Below, piece after piece: positions 34,699 through 44,462 of a stretch of DNA of 64,000 nt (positions within the stretch are counted from its first letter, which is position 1; every line of letters begins with the position of its first letter). This DNA is from Deltaproteobacteria bacterium (GTDB lineage Bacteria; JADJOY01): assembly GCA_016713535.1 (NCBI GenBank), contig JADJOY010000041.1:30561-94560 (forward strand), given 5' to 3'. The notes below the pieces were generated by a model, which saw only the letters and a program-made list of their open reading frames with translations, had not been told where the DNA came from and did not search any database. Made by a program: the position numbers and the translations under genes.

Positions 34699-37600
34699 AT
34701 GAGTCGCGGCTCCTCTCGCCCTCTGTGCGCGCTGGCGCTGGCCTGTGCGCTGAGTGGCGCCGCGGCGGCGCTCGCGCTCGCCGGCGAGCCCGTCGATAGC
34801 GCGGCGCCGCCCGCCTCGTCCTCGGCGCCACCGACGGCCCCCGTCGAGACCCCGGCGACGGACTGCCCCGCGCCGCCCGCCCCGCCGGGTGGCGCTCCCG
34901 GCGACGCGCCAGCGCGCCCGGTCCTACCGCTCACCGACGTCCGCATCGACGCCGACCTCGGCATCCCCACCGAGCAGATCCGCCGCGCACTGCCCGTGCA
35001 GCTCGGCGCGCCCCTCGCCGGGGACGCGGTCGTCGCGGTCACCAAGTTCCTGGCCTCGCTGCCGATCATCCGGTGCGCTCAGGTCAGCGTCGAGGACGCG
35101 CCCGACGGCGAGGTCCTGGTGCTCCACCTCGAGCGCCAGCTCGTGGTGCGCGACATCGCCTTCGACGGCATCTTCCCGGTCTTCGAGCGCGACGCGCTCA
35201 AGGCGCTGCGCATCCGCGCCGGCGATGCCTTCGACCCCGGCCAGCTCGAGGCGGAGGCGGAGCGGGTCGCGCAACTCATGGAGCAGAGCGGTTTCGAAGG
35301 CTCCACGTGCAGCGGTGCCGCCGTCGACGACGAGGGCGAGATCTCGGTCACCTACACCTGTCGCCGCGGCGACCTGAGCCGTGTCGGCGCCATCACCATC
35401 ACGGGAGCCACGGCGATCCCCGCGGCCGAGATCGAGAGCGAGCTCAGGCCCTGGCTCTTCTTCACCACGAACCGGCTCAAGGAGCGGGTCGAAGCGCTCA
35501 AGACGCGCTACCACGAGCTCGGCTACGTGCGGGTCCGAATCAAGGCGGTCCCGGGCGCCGTCGACGACGACGGCCACGTGCCCCTCACGGTGACGATCGA
35601 CGAAGGCAAGCAGCTCGTGGTGGAGATCGTGGGCGCCGAGAACCTCTCCATCGGCGACCTCGCCGAGGTGCTGCCGTTCGCCCGCGAAGGCGGCTACGGG
35701 ACGTTCCTGGTCGAAGAGGGCGCCGAGGCGATCCGCGATCTCTACGAGGCGAGCGGCTTCCCGCACGTCGAGGTCGCCAAGGAGCGCATCGAGGGGGCCG
35801 AGCGGGTGACCGTGCGCTACGCGATCCGCGAGGGCGACGCGGAGCCGCTCGCGGCCGTGTGCATCGACGATCCCGAGGCGCTGCCGCCCCAGCGCGAGTC
35901 CGAGCCCGACGTGTGCCGGACCATCGTGCGGCGGCCGCCGCCGACCGCGGCCGCCTCCGCGGACGCGGCAAGCGCCGAGGCCGCAGCCGACGCGCCGTTT
36001 CCGCTCACGCCCCAGGACGCGCTGCGCAGCGGTCGCGCCCGCTGGCTGGTGCTCGCGCCGCGCTGGCAGTCGACGGTTCTCGAGGAGGACCGCGGCGCCC
36101 TCGTCGATTACTACCAGTCGGTCGGTTACGCGGACGTGGTGGTGGCCGCGCCGCGGATGGAGGAGATCGCCGACGGTGTGGTCGCGGTGTTCGCCGTCGA
36201 CCGCGGTCCCGAGTACCGGATCACCGACGTCGCGATCGAGGGGAGCCGCGTCGACGTCGCCGAGGTGGTCGAGGCCAACCTCTCGCTCAAGCCCAACTCG
36301 GTCTATCGCGACGGTGACGTCGAGGGTGTCGCCACGGCCCTCGAGAAGGAGCTCCAGTCGCTCGGTTACCTGGGCGCGCGGGTCACCGGGGACACCGAGC
36401 TGGTGGCGCCGCCCGCGACCAAGGACGCCGCCGCGGCCGCCCGGGGTCGCGCGCGGGTTCATTTCCGCGTCGATCCCGGCCCGCTCTACCGGGTGACGGA
36501 TGTGGTGCTGCTCGGCTCGAGCCACACCCAGAAGAACGTGGTGCGCCGGGCCTTCGCCCTCGAGCCGGGCGCGCTGCTCACGCCCGCCGCTCTCGCGGAC
36601 ACCCAGAAGAACGTGCGCGCGCTCGAGGTCTTCGACGCGATCCAGGTGGCGCCGATCGGCCTCGACGCAGTCGGCGCGCAGGGCGCGGCCACCGAGCCGA
36701 TCGACGTGCCGGTCAAGGTCCAGGTCCGCGAGCGCCCGCGCACCGAGCTCGACCTGGGCTTCGGCTACGACACCGACCGTGGCGCCTCGGGCAAGTTCAC
36801 GTACCGCGAGCTCAACCTCTTCGATCGCGCCAAGAAGCTCCCGCTGAGCGGCGTCTACGGCGAGCGCGACAAGGGCGCGAGCGCGGTGCTCTCCGACCCG
36901 CGGCTCTTCGGCTCGTCGGTGAAGGGCGCCGTGTCGTCGGCCTACGCCGACAGCGACCTCGAGGCGTTCGACGAGGAGAGCTTCAAGGTCGGCGGCACGC
37001 TCAGCCGCGAGCTGCCGTGGCATCTCACCTCGGCGATCGAGCTCGCCTACGAGTTCAGCGACATCAGCAACGTGGTCGCGGACGATCCCGACGCGCCCGA
37101 GGCGGGCGTCACCCACGAGCTGGTGCTGACGCCGTCGCTCGCCTACGACACCCGCAACGACCTGCTCTATCCCACCGCCGGATCGTTCGCCTCGGTGGCC
37201 GTCGGGCTCTCGTCGCGGGCCTTCCTGAGCGACGACAACTTCGTGCGCTACGACGTCCAGGGTCGCCGCTACCAGACGCTCTTCGACGGCGTCGTGGGGG
37301 TCGTGTCGGGCCGCTTCACGGACGTGGACCTGTACGGCTCGACGTCCACCGTGCCGACCCCCGAGCTGCTCTTCACCGGCGGCACCAGCACGGTGCGCGG
37401 CTTCGCCGAGGACCGCATCGGCCCCCTCGACGCCAACGGCAAGCCGCTCGGCGGCGGCTCGCGCATCGTCGCCAACTTCGAGCTGCGCTTCCCGCTGGTG
37501 TGGCTCCTCGAGGGCGCGGTGTTCTGCGACGCCGGTCAGGTCGCCCGCCAGCTCTCGGGCGTGTCGTTCGACGACTTCCAGATCGGCGCCGGCGGTGGGC

Positions 37601-37713
37601 TGCGGTTGCGCTCGCCGGTCGGCCCGTTGCGCATCGACCTCGGCTACGCGGTCGTGCCCGGTGACGCCTCCGAGCAGCTCCGCATCCACTTCTCGTTCGG
37701 GTACCCGTTCTGA
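34699..37713 (+). CDS. tamA: TamA/BamA-type Omp85 outer-membrane assembly protein
   Basis: 1004 residues: signal peptide, Pro/Ala-rich linker, a series of POTRA domains (about residues 75-660) and a C-terminal 16-strand beta barrel. VRGFAEDRIGP is the L6 VRGF motif and the chain ends FSFGYPF, with the terminal aromatic residue of outer-membrane barrels. The next gene is tamB with a one-base overlap, so TamA is preferred to BamA. It would assemble or translocate outer-membrane/surface proteins. In-frame start ATG 34699 gives a proper signal peptide. Confidence 0.9.
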   Translation: MSRGSSRPLCALALACALSGAAAALALAGEPVDSAAPPASSSAPPTAPVETPATDCPAPPAPPGGAPGDAPARPVLPLTDVRIDADLGIPTEQIRRALPVQLGAPLAGDAVVAVTKFLASLPIIRCAQVSVEDAPDGEVLVLHLERQLVVRDIAFDGIFPVFERDALKALRIRAGDAFDPGQLEAEAERVAQLMEQSGFEGSTCSGAAVDDEGEISVTYTCRRGDLSRVGAITITGATAIPAAEIESELRPWLFFTTNRLKERVEALKTRYHELGYVRVRIKAVPGAVDDDGHVPLTVTIDEGKQLVVEIVGAENLSIGDLAEVLPFAREGGYGTFLVEEGAEAIRDLYEASGFPHVEVAKERIEGAERVTVRYAIREGDAEPLAAVCIDDPEALPPQRESEPDVCRTIVRRPPPTAAASADAASAEAAADAPFPLTPQDALRSGRARWLVLAPRWQSTVLEEDRGALVDYYQSVGYADVVVAAPRMEEIADGVVAVFAVDRGPEYRITDVAIEGSRVDVAEVVEANLSLKPNSVYRDGDVEGVATALEKELQSLGYLGARVTGDTELVAPPATKDAAAAARGRARVHFRVDPGPLYRVTDVVLLGSSHTQKNVVRRAFALEPGALLTPAALADTQKNVRALEVFDAIQVAPIGLDAVGAQGAATEPIDVPVKVQVRERPRTELDLGFGYDTDRGASGKFTYRELNLFDRAKKLPLSGVYGERDKGASAVLSDPRLFGSSVKGAVSSAYADSDLEAFDEESFKVGGTLSRELPWHLTSAIELAYEFSDISNVVADDPDAPEAGVTHELVLTPSLAYDTRNDLLYPTAGSFASVAVGLSSRAFLSDDNFVRYDVQGRRYQTLFDGVVGVVSGRFTDVDLYGSTSTVPTPELLFTGGTSTVRGFAEDRIGPLDANGKPLGGGSRIVANFELRFPLVWLLEGAVFCDAGQVARQLSGVSFDDFQIGAGGGLRLRSPVGPLRIDLGYAVVPGDASEQLRIHFSFGYPF

Positions 37714-40700
37714 TGGTCGCCGGGGCGAAGCGCGTGGCGCGCGGGCTCGCCAAGCTCGTCGGCGGGCTGCTGCTCGCGGTGCTGGTGCTGGTGCTGGTGG
37801 TGGTGATGCTGCTCGGCAACGACTCGTTGCTGACCGCGGTCGCGCCGCGGGTGCTGCCGCTGGTCGGCTTCGAGCTCCACGTCGGGCTCCTGGCTCACGA
37901 CCTAGGAAGGCGGATCGAGATCCGCGACGCCACGTTCGGTACGCCAGGCGAGGAGCCCTGGGTGCGCGTCGATCGGCTGGTGCTGCGCTACAGCCTGGCG
38001 GGGATCGCGAGCGGGCGCGTGGACGTGCCGAGCCTCACGATCGAGAAACCCCGGGTGCGCATGGGGCTCGCCGAGGACGGCACGTTCCAGTGGCCTCCCA
38101 CGCCGGGGAAGGCCACGCCGTCGCCGCTCGAGCCGGAGGAGGCCGAGGAGCCGGTACCGCCCGGCGAGGACCACCTGATCCCGCCGCTCCCGATCGGCAT
38201 CCACGTCGGCGAGGTCGAGCTCGGCGACGGGTTCTTCGAGCTCGCCGACCACGCGCCCGAGGGGCGGACCCTCGAGGTGGAAGGGATCTCGCTCAGGGCT
38301 GGCGGTGTGGTGACCCCGTCCGACCTGCACGCGACCCTCGATCTCGCCGAGGTCCGCTACGGGCGCGGCGGCGTCGGACCGCTCCACATCGAGGCCGCCC
38401 TCGACGGCGACCTGCTGCGGGTGGCGCGCGTCGACGTGACCACCCCCGACGGCGGAGTGCACGTCGAGGACGGCACCTTCGAGCCACTCACCCTCGCGAC
38501 CCACGCCAAGGTCCATCTCGACCGGGTGCGCCTCGAGCCGATCGTCTCCGCGTTCACCGACGTCCCCGAGCTTCCTGGCCCGCTCACCGGAGATCTCACG
38601 CTCGACGGCGTCGTCCCGGACGACGTGAAGATCGGCATCGAGCGCCTCGACGCCGCCTACCTCGGCGAGACGATCTCCCTCGCCGGGCACGCGGCGGGCT
38701 CGTTCACGGATTACGAGGACCTCTCGATCACCGGATCGGTCGCGGACCTGCGCTTCACCGCCGATGGTCGGCTCGACGTGGTCGAGGACGGCACGGCCGT
38801 GCACGTGACCGCCGAGGCGCCGAGCCTGGCGCTCGCCGACTCGCTCGCCGGCGGCATCGGTCTCTCGGGTTCGGGACTGATCCTCGACGCCCATGCGCGC
38901 GGTCCGTTCGATGCGCTCGTGGTGGAGATCGGCAAGCTCGCGATCGCGAGCGCGGCGATCAACGATGCGCGCTTCGACCGCCTCGAGCTCACCGGCACGC
39001 TGCGCGGCACGGCGCTCGACGCCAGGCTCGGCTTCGCCGATCTGGCCGCGCCCGGCGTGTCGCTCGGCGCGGGCTGGCTGAGCGCGGGCGGCACGCTCGC
39101 GAAGATCGAGTTCGCCCTCGGCGTAGGCGGCGCGGTCGAAGCGACCGGCTCGTTCGACACCTCGACGCTCGTGCTCGCCACCAAGGGGACGATCCGCGAG
39201 CTCAGGCTCGAGCCGTTCCTGGCGCTCGGTGGGATCCGCGAGGCGCACGGCAAGCTCGGCAGCGCCGCCTTCCACGTCGCCGGGCCGGTCACCGACCTCG
39301 CCCGCATCGACGGCGCGGCCACGCTGAACGGTCTGGTGGTGAGCGCGGGCGGCGTGTCGCTGGCGCAGCGCGCGCCCCTCGACGTCACGCTCGCGGGTGG
39401 TCAGGCGACCGCCAAGGCCGCGCTCGCCCTGGGACGCGGCTCCCTCGACGCCGAAGGCATGGTCGGGCTTCGCGACCGCACCGTCGACGCGAAGGTCGTG
39501 GGCCAGCTCGAGGTCGCCGACCTCGCGGCGATGGCGCGCCCGTTCGCGCCGATGATCGCGGGCGGCGCGGGATCGCTCGAGATCCGCGCCAAGCTCAGGG
39601 GCCGGCTCGACGATCCCGGCACCGAGGCGTTCGTGTCGGGCCGCGATCTGATGGTGCAGATCGACCCCGCGGGTACCGAGTCCGCGAGCTCGCCGGCGCC
39701 ACCGAGCTCGACCACCGCCGAGCCGGGGAAGGCGCCCGCGCCCGGCGACGAGCTCGCGTCCGACGCGGCGGCCGAACCGACTTCGACCGCTGCAGCGGAG
39801 GCGGCGGATGGTGCCGCCGGGCCGGATGCACCCGCAGCGCCTCCCGCGCCGCCCGCGCCCATCGAGGCGCGCATGCGCATCCTCGACTTCGGCGCCGCCG
39901 GCGACCTGAGCCGGCTCTACGGCACGGTGTGGGTCGACGGCGGCCAGGCGAGCGCCTACGGGCGCAAGCTGTGGGACATGTCGGGGCTCGTGAAGCTCGA
40001 CGGTGGCGACGTGTGGGTCAACGACGTGCGCATGGCCCTCGAGGGCGTGTGGGTGGTCGCCTACGGCAGCATCGAGCGTGACGGCAGGCTCGGGCTCAAC
40101 CTCAGGAGCGACGGCGGACGCGTCGAGGCGGTGAGCGACCTCACCAACCAGGACCTCTCCGGCGCTCTCGACATCCGGATCGCCAGCCACGGCACGCTGC
40201 GCGCGCCGGTCGCCGAGGCGACCATCACGGCGACCGATCTGTTCTTCCGCGAGCGGCCGATCGGCGAGCTGCGCGCGGCCGTGCACGCCGACGGCTCACG
40301 CGCGACGGCCTCGATCAAGCTCCCCGGCGACGGCGAGATCACCGCCGAATCGGGTCTCGCGCCCGGCTCGATCTTCACCGCCAGCGCGCGGGTGCGACGG
40401 CTGCCGCTCGACCCCGGGCTCAAGGGGTTCCAGAGCTTCCTGCCGCCGCCGTTCCGCGACCCCACGGGCTTCCTCGCCTTCGACGCGGACCTCGCGGGCC
40501 CGATCGACGCGCCCGCGTCGGTCAAGGGAACCGTGGTGCTGAACGCCCTCGAGATCACCGGCGCCGAGCAGACGCTGGGCCTCGCGGCACCGTGCACCGC
40601 GACCATCGACGGCACCACGGTCGAGGTGGGCCGCGCGCGGCTGGTGATCGGCGGTGGTTACGTCGAGGCGGCCGGGCGGATCTCGCCCGATCGCCAGGAG

Positions 40701-41984
40701 CTCGACCTCGCCGTCGACCTCGACCCGGCGCTCGCCGAGGGCGTCGCCAAGGGAGTCGAGATCGGTCACGGGCGCGTGGTGGTGAAGGACGGCCAGATCG
40801 TCCACGACGCGTCGGGACTGAGCGTGGTGGGCTCACTGCGCGCCAACCTCGACGCGGTGACGGTGCGCGGCTTGCCGGATGCGCTGCGCGACGTGGAGGT
40901 TGCGGCGCGCTTCGACGGCCGGCCGTTCAAGCTCGAGCGCGCGTTCTTCCGCATGGGGGACGGCGATCTGATCGCGACCGCGAGCGGTGACCTCGCGAGG
41001 CTCGCGCTCGACGCCTCGACGATCGACTTCCACGCGCTCCCGTACCGCATGCCCAAGACCGTGCGGGTCGCGACCAGCGGCAAGCTCTCGGTGACGGGTG
41101 ACGCCAAGGACCTGCGCGTGGGTGGGCGCGTGCGCATCGACGAGGCGCTCTACGAGCGCGACGTGGAGGTGCTGCAGGGGCTCATCAAGCCCATCCAGGC
41201 GCCGGGGCGGAAGACCCGCACCTCGAGCGGCGCGCTGCCCGTCATCCTCGACGCGATCCACCTCGACGTGACGGTGGTGAGCGGCGAGGACCTGGTGGTG
41301 CGCAACAACGTGGCGCGCCTCGCGGCCACCGCCGACCTCAACGTGAAAGGCACCGCGGCGCGCCCGCAGATGCTCGGCCAGGTGCGGGTGGGCGAGGGCA
41401 CGGTGCGGCTCTTCGGCCGCGTCTTCTCGATCGAGACCGGCACCATCGACTTCTCGAACCCGATCGCGATCGACCCCGACATCCACATCGGCACCAAGAC
41501 CACCATCGACCGCGACTCGGGCAGCGTCGACGTGCTGGTCGACCTCGAGGGCACGGTCAGCAAGGGGCTCGCGCTCAAGCTCAGCTCGAGCCCCAGCTAC
41601 ACCCAGGACGACATCGTGTTCCTGCTCGCCACGGGCAAGACCCGCGAGGAGATCCAGTCGGGGAGCAAGGGCAGCGGCACCAGCATGACCGGGGCGGCGC
41701 TGATGGCGGTGAGCTTGCTCGGCGGCGATCGGGTCAAGGAGTCGCTCGGCCTCGAGGAGATCGGCCTCGAGGAAGGGGAGAACGGCGGTGCGCGAGTGAG
41801 CGTCGCGAAGCGGCTCGGCGTTCGCGTCACGGTGCGCGCGATCAACGAGATCGGCGGCAAGGGCAAGGCGCCGGTGTCGGTGGCCGTCGAGTACCAGCTC
41901 CTCGACCGCGTGCTGCTGGTCGCCACGCCACAGTCGAACGGGGCCTTCGGCGCCGAGGTGCGGTTCCGCTTCCTGTTCCGTTAG
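37713..41984 (+). CDS. tamB: TamB/DUF490 inner-membrane-anchored lipid/protein transport protein
   Basis: 1423 residues. One N-terminal membrane helix (about residues 15-35) is followed by a long beta-strand-rich region forming the predicted groove, with a Pro/Ala linker near 660-720. The C-terminal DUF490 block contains VRVGEGTVRLFGRVFSI and ends in FLFR. It spans the periplasm to partner TamA; AsmA-like proteins of this type also move phospholipids between membranes. Its ATG shares one base with the tamA TGA. Confidence 0.93.
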   Translation: MVAGAKRVARGLAKLVGGLLLAVLVLVLVVVMLLGNDSLLTAVAPRVLPLVGFELHVGLLAHDLGRRIEIRDATFGTPGEEPWVRVDRLVLRYSLAGIASGRVDVPSLTIEKPRVRMGLAEDGTFQWPPTPGKATPSPLEPEEAEEPVPPGEDHLIPPLPIGIHVGEVELGDGFFELADHAPEGRTLEVEGISLRAGGVVTPSDLHATLDLAEVRYGRGGVGPLHIEAALDGDLLRVARVDVTTPDGGVHVEDGTFEPLTLATHAKVHLDRVRLEPIVSAFTDVPELPGPLTGDLTLDGVVPDDVKIGIERLDAAYLGETISLAGHAAGSFTDYEDLSITGSVADLRFTADGRLDVVEDGTAVHVTAEAPSLALADSLAGGIGLSGSGLILDAHARGPFDALVVEIGKLAIASAAINDARFDRLELTGTLRGTALDARLGFADLAAPGVSLGAGWLSAGGTLAKIEFALGVGGAVEATGSFDTSTLVLATKGTIRELRLEPFLALGGIREAHGKLGSAAFHVAGPVTDLARIDGAATLNGLVVSAGGVSLAQRAPLDVTLAGGQATAKAALALGRGSLDAEGMVGLRDRTVDAKVVGQLEVADLAAMARPFAPMIAGGAGSLEIRAKLRGRLDDPGTEAFVSGRDLMVQIDPAGTESASSPAPPSSTTAEPGKAPAPGDELASDAAAEPTSTAAAEAADGAAGPDAPAAPPAPPAPIEARMRILDFGAAGDLSRLYGTVWVDGGQASAYGRKLWDMSGLVKLDGGDVWVNDVRMALEGVWVVAYGSIERDGRLGLNLRSDGGRVEAVSDLTNQDLSGALDIRIASHGTLRAPVAEATITATDLFFRERPIGELRAAVHADGSRATASIKLPGDGEITAESGLAPGSIFTASARVRRLPLDPGLKGFQSFLPPPFRDPTGFLAFDADLAGPIDAPASVKGTVVLNALEITGAEQTLGLAAPCTATIDGTTVEVGRARLVIGGGYVEAAGRISPDRQELDLAVDLDPALAEGVAKGVEIGHGRVVVKDGQIVHDASGLSVVGSLRANLDAVTVRGLPDALRDVEVAARFDGRPFKLERAFFRMGDGDLIATASGDLARLALDASTIDFHALPYRMPKTVRVATSGKLSVTGDAKDLRVGGRVRIDEALYERDVEVLQGLIKPIQAPGRKTRTSSGALPVILDAIHLDVTVVSGEDLVVRNNVARLAATADLNVKGTAARPQMLGQVRVGEGTVRLFGRVFSIETGTIDFSNPIAIDPDIHIGTKTTIDRDSGSVDVLVDLEGTVSKGLALKLSSSPSYTQDDIVFLLATGKTREEIQSGSKGSGTSMTGAALMAVSLLGGDRVKESLGLEEIGLEEGENGGARVSVAKRLGVRVTVRAINEIGGKGKAPVSVAVEYQLLDRVLLVATPQSNGAFGAEVRFRFLFR

Positions 41985-42029
41985 TCGGGGCGTGGGTCGC
42001 GCGCCGCGCGACCGGCGATACGCCTCGGC

Positions 42030-42059
42030 TTGCGAGGCGCGCGAGCGCGCGATTAGCTT
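42030..42059 (+). promoter_or_regulatory. putative promoter for the bcp unit
   Basis: TTGCGA at 42030-42035, 18-bp spacer, TAGCTT at 42054-42059, 67 bp before the bcp ATG. Confidence 0.47.
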
Positions 42060-42125
42060 CGCCGCGTTCCGGGGCGCGGTTCGGACGGCCGCGCGTGACA
42101 CCCGGGACCCGGGAGGAGGATCGTG

Positions 42126-42593
42126 ATGGTCGAGGTCGGCAAGGCGGCGCCCGATTTCCAGCTCGAGAGCCACACCGGTGGCACGGTCGGCAAGAAGGAC
42201 CTCGCCGGGAAGTGGGTGGTGATCTACTTCTATCCGAAGGACTCGACCCCCGGTTGCACCACCGAGGCGTGCGACTTCCGCGACAACTGGACGCGCGTCC
42301 AGAAGGCCGGCGCGCAGGTCCTCGGCGTCAGCGCCGACTCGATCAAGTCGCACCAGAAGTTCGCCACCAACCAGGGCCTGCCGTTCCCGCTGCTCAGCGA
42401 CCCTGACAAGAAGATGATCGAGGACTACGGGGCGTGGGGCGAGAAGAAGATGTACGGCCGCAGCATGATGGGCATCATCCGCAGCACCGTGCTGATCGAT
42501 CCCAAAGGTGTGGTGCGCGAGGTGTGGCGGAAGGTGAAGGTCGCCGGTCACGTCGACGCCGTGCTCGCGCGGCTCGCGGAGCTTCAGGGCTGA
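42126..42593 (+). CDS. bcp: Bcp-type thioredoxin-dependent peroxiredoxin
   Basis: 155 residues. Peroxidatic Cys in STPGCTTEACDFRD, with the resolving Cys five residues later as in atypical 2-Cys Bcp. GADS-like LGVSADS and the FPLLSDPD motif complete the fold. It reduces hydrogen or alkyl peroxides using thioredoxin. A second bcp lies at 53051. The ATG at 42126 follows GGAGGA; a GTG is three bases before. Its stop overlaps the PAP2 gene. Confidence 0.95.
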   Translation: MVEVGKAAPDFQLESHTGGTVGKKDLAGKWVVIYFYPKDSTPGCTTEACDFRDNWTRVQKAGAQVLGVSADSIKSHQKFATNQGLPFPLLSDPDKKMIEDYGAWGEKKMYGRSMMGIIRSTVLIDPKGVVREVWRKVKVAGHVDAVLARLAELQG

Positions 42594-43258
42594 GCCAGGC
42601 TTCGCCGGGCGCGCCGCCACGGCCGCTCGAGACGATCGCGACCGCGCTCGGCCTGGCGGCGCTCTTCGGCGCCGGCTATTTCGGCGTGCCCCACTGGCTG
42701 GTGAGCCGCGGAGTGTCGGGGATCGACCTCGCCACGCCCCTCGATCGCGCGATCCCGTACGCGCCGGCCGCCGCGTACGCCTACGCGCTGTGCTACGTGC
42801 TGATCTTCGTGCCACCGCTGGTGGCGTGGGACGCGCGTCTCTTCCGCCACGCCGCGCGCGGCATCACCGCCGTGCTGGTCACGAGCTTCGCGTGCTTCGT
42901 CGCGTTCCCGGCGCGGGTACGCTACCCACCGATCGGTGGTGACGTGGGTGAGTGGATCTTGCGCAAGAACGCGCTCTTCGCCGATTTCGGGTTCAACGCG
43001 TTCCCGAGCCTGCACGTGGCGCTCGCGGTGTTCGCGGCGCTCTCGGTCCACGACGCACGCCCGGCGCTGCGCGTGCCGGTGTGGCTCGCCACCGTCGCGA
43101 TCGCGCTGTCGACGGTGCTCGTGAAGCGTCACTTCGTGGTGGACGTGCCGGCCGGTGCGTGGCTCGGCGGGGCGTGTTATCGGGTCCTCCTCGCGGGCGA
43201 GGTCGCGACCTGGCGCGCGTCGCTCGCGCCGCAGGGAGCGCGCGATGCGAGCGCCTGA
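42590..43258 (+). CDS. PAP2-family membrane phosphatase, CTG start overlapping bcp stop
   Basis: 222 residues with six membrane helices. NAFPSLHVAL is the PSGH-type second motif and KRHFVVDVPAG the third (R-x5-H-like) motif. The first motif is only partial (ARVRYPP). PSLH instead of PSGH occurs in inositol-phosphoceramide-synthase-like members. It probably dephosphorylates a lipid phosphate. There is no ATG or GTG in frame; the CTG at 42590 overlaps the bcp stop and has GGAG 9 bases upstream, supporting it. A plsC gene is two genes downstream. Confidence 0.78.
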   Translation: MSQASPGAPPRPLETIATALGLAALFGAGYFGVPHWLVSRGVSGIDLATPLDRAIPYAPAAAYAYALCYVLIFVPPLVAWDARLFRHAARGITAVLVTSFACFVAFPARVRYPPIGGDVGEWILRKNALFADFGFNAFPSLHVALAVFAALSVHDARPALRVPVWLATVAIALSTVLVKRHFVVDVPAGAWLGGACYRVLLAGEVATWRASLAPQGARDASA

Positions 43259-44462
43259 CGGAGCAACGCTTCGCGCGGCGCTCGCCGCCGGCCTCTGGGT
43301 GCTCGCGGTCTCGCCGCGGGCCGCGGCGGGCGGGGACGCCGCCCGGCTGCGGGCCGAGCGCTACTTCGAGGTCGTCGAGCTCGCGGGCATGACCGTGGAG
43401 GAGCGGGCCTTCGCGTTTCGCGACGGGCGTTGGACAGCGGTGCCCGCCCAGCCGCCCGCCGACGGCGACGCCGCGTTGGCCCTGGCCGAGAGCGCCGGCG
43501 AGCTGGCGCCCGCACCGGCCCCCGGCGGTCTCCGCGAGGTCCGCCTCCACGACCCCCTCTCGGGTGCCGACGGCTACCTCTACGTGGGGCGCGGCGAGGC
43601 CGTCGACGCGGCGCCGTCCCCGGCGGCGCCCACGCCCACACGCTATCAGGCCGACGCGCGCCGGATCACCGCGGCGTGCTACGCGATCGACTTCGACGGT
43701 GAAGACCCCGCGCTCTTCACCGCGCTCGCCGTCGAGCCGGGCTGCGGCGGGTCCGGTCGCAACGTGTTCGCCGGCCTCGACTCCCACTCCACCGCGACGC
43801 TCGTGGGCGTCGGCCTCGACGTCCACACCGACCGGGGCGATCTCGTCTCGGAGGTCCGCGGCGTGCGCGGCGGGCGGCTCGCGGTGGCGCGCACCGTCGG
43901 CTACAGCGTGAAGCTCCCGCTCGGCCGGACCAGCGCCGAGACGGTCCAGACCGCGCGCTTCTACCCGTACCACTACGTGTTCCCGGTGCGACTCGCGCTG
44001 CCGGCGATCGTCGACTACGTGGTGCGCCGCCTCGACATCGAGATGTCGGGGTTCTGGCGCGCCGACGCCGCGCCCTTCTCCTTCACGACCGGCGACGGTG
44101 CACACGCCACCTTCGACGGGCACCCCGACGAGAGCGAGAGCGCCCTCGACGGCCAGCCCTTCACCGGCTGGCGAGTTGCGAGCGCCGATGGGGTCGTGGT
44201 GAACCTCCTCGCCCTCGATGCGGCGGCGCCGTTCGCCGCGCGGCTGCGCTACCGGGACGAGCGGACCGAGCGGGGCGGCGTCGCGGCGCTCGGTCCGGTG
44301 GGCCTGGTGCTGCGCGCCACCGGCGACGTGAGCGGGCGCGAGTGGCGCGCCACCTCCACCACGCTCTTCCCACGCGCCGGCGACGAGCGCTCGCCGGCCG
44401 AGTTCGCGCGCATCCTCGCGCACCCGCTGGTGGTGACGGAGATGGACGGGGCGGCGCCGTGA
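43245..44462 (+). CDS. unknown exported protein, 405 aa
   Basis: N-terminal signal peptide (ends near SPRAAAGGDA). The remainder is beta-rich, with RYFEVVELAGMTVEE, RITAACYAIDFDGED, and TARFYPYHYVFP; no family is recognised. The ATG has AGGGAG 8 bases before it and overlaps the PAP2 gene by 14 bp. The GTG start of plsC overlaps its stop. So it is part of a lipid-phosphate/acyltransferase operon and may be an envelope factor. Confidence 0.65.
   Translation: MRAPDGATLRAALAAGLWVLAVSPRAAAGGDAARLRAERYFEVVELAGMTVEERAFAFRDGRWTAVPAQPPADGDAALALAESAGELAPAPAPGGLREVRLHDPLSGADGYLYVGRGEAVDAAPSPAAPTPTRYQADARRITAACYAIDFDGEDPALFTALAVEPGCGGSGRNVFAGLDSHSTATLVGVGLDVHTDRGDLVSEVRGVRGGRLAVARTVGYSVKLPLGRTSAETVQTARFYPYHYVFPVRLALPAIVDYVVRRLDIEMSGFWRADAAPFSFTTGDGAHATFDGHPDESESALDGQPFTGWRVASADGVVVNLLALDAAAPFAARLRYRDERTERGGVAALGPVGLVLRATGDVSGREWRATSTTLFPRAGDERSPAEFARILAHPLVVTEMDGAAP

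Noticed and set aside
34924-37689. Open minus-strand frame through tamA
   Set aside because: Antisense to a clear Omp85 gene, with low-complexity Arg/Asp composition. The same holds for the long frames opposite tamB and hemA.
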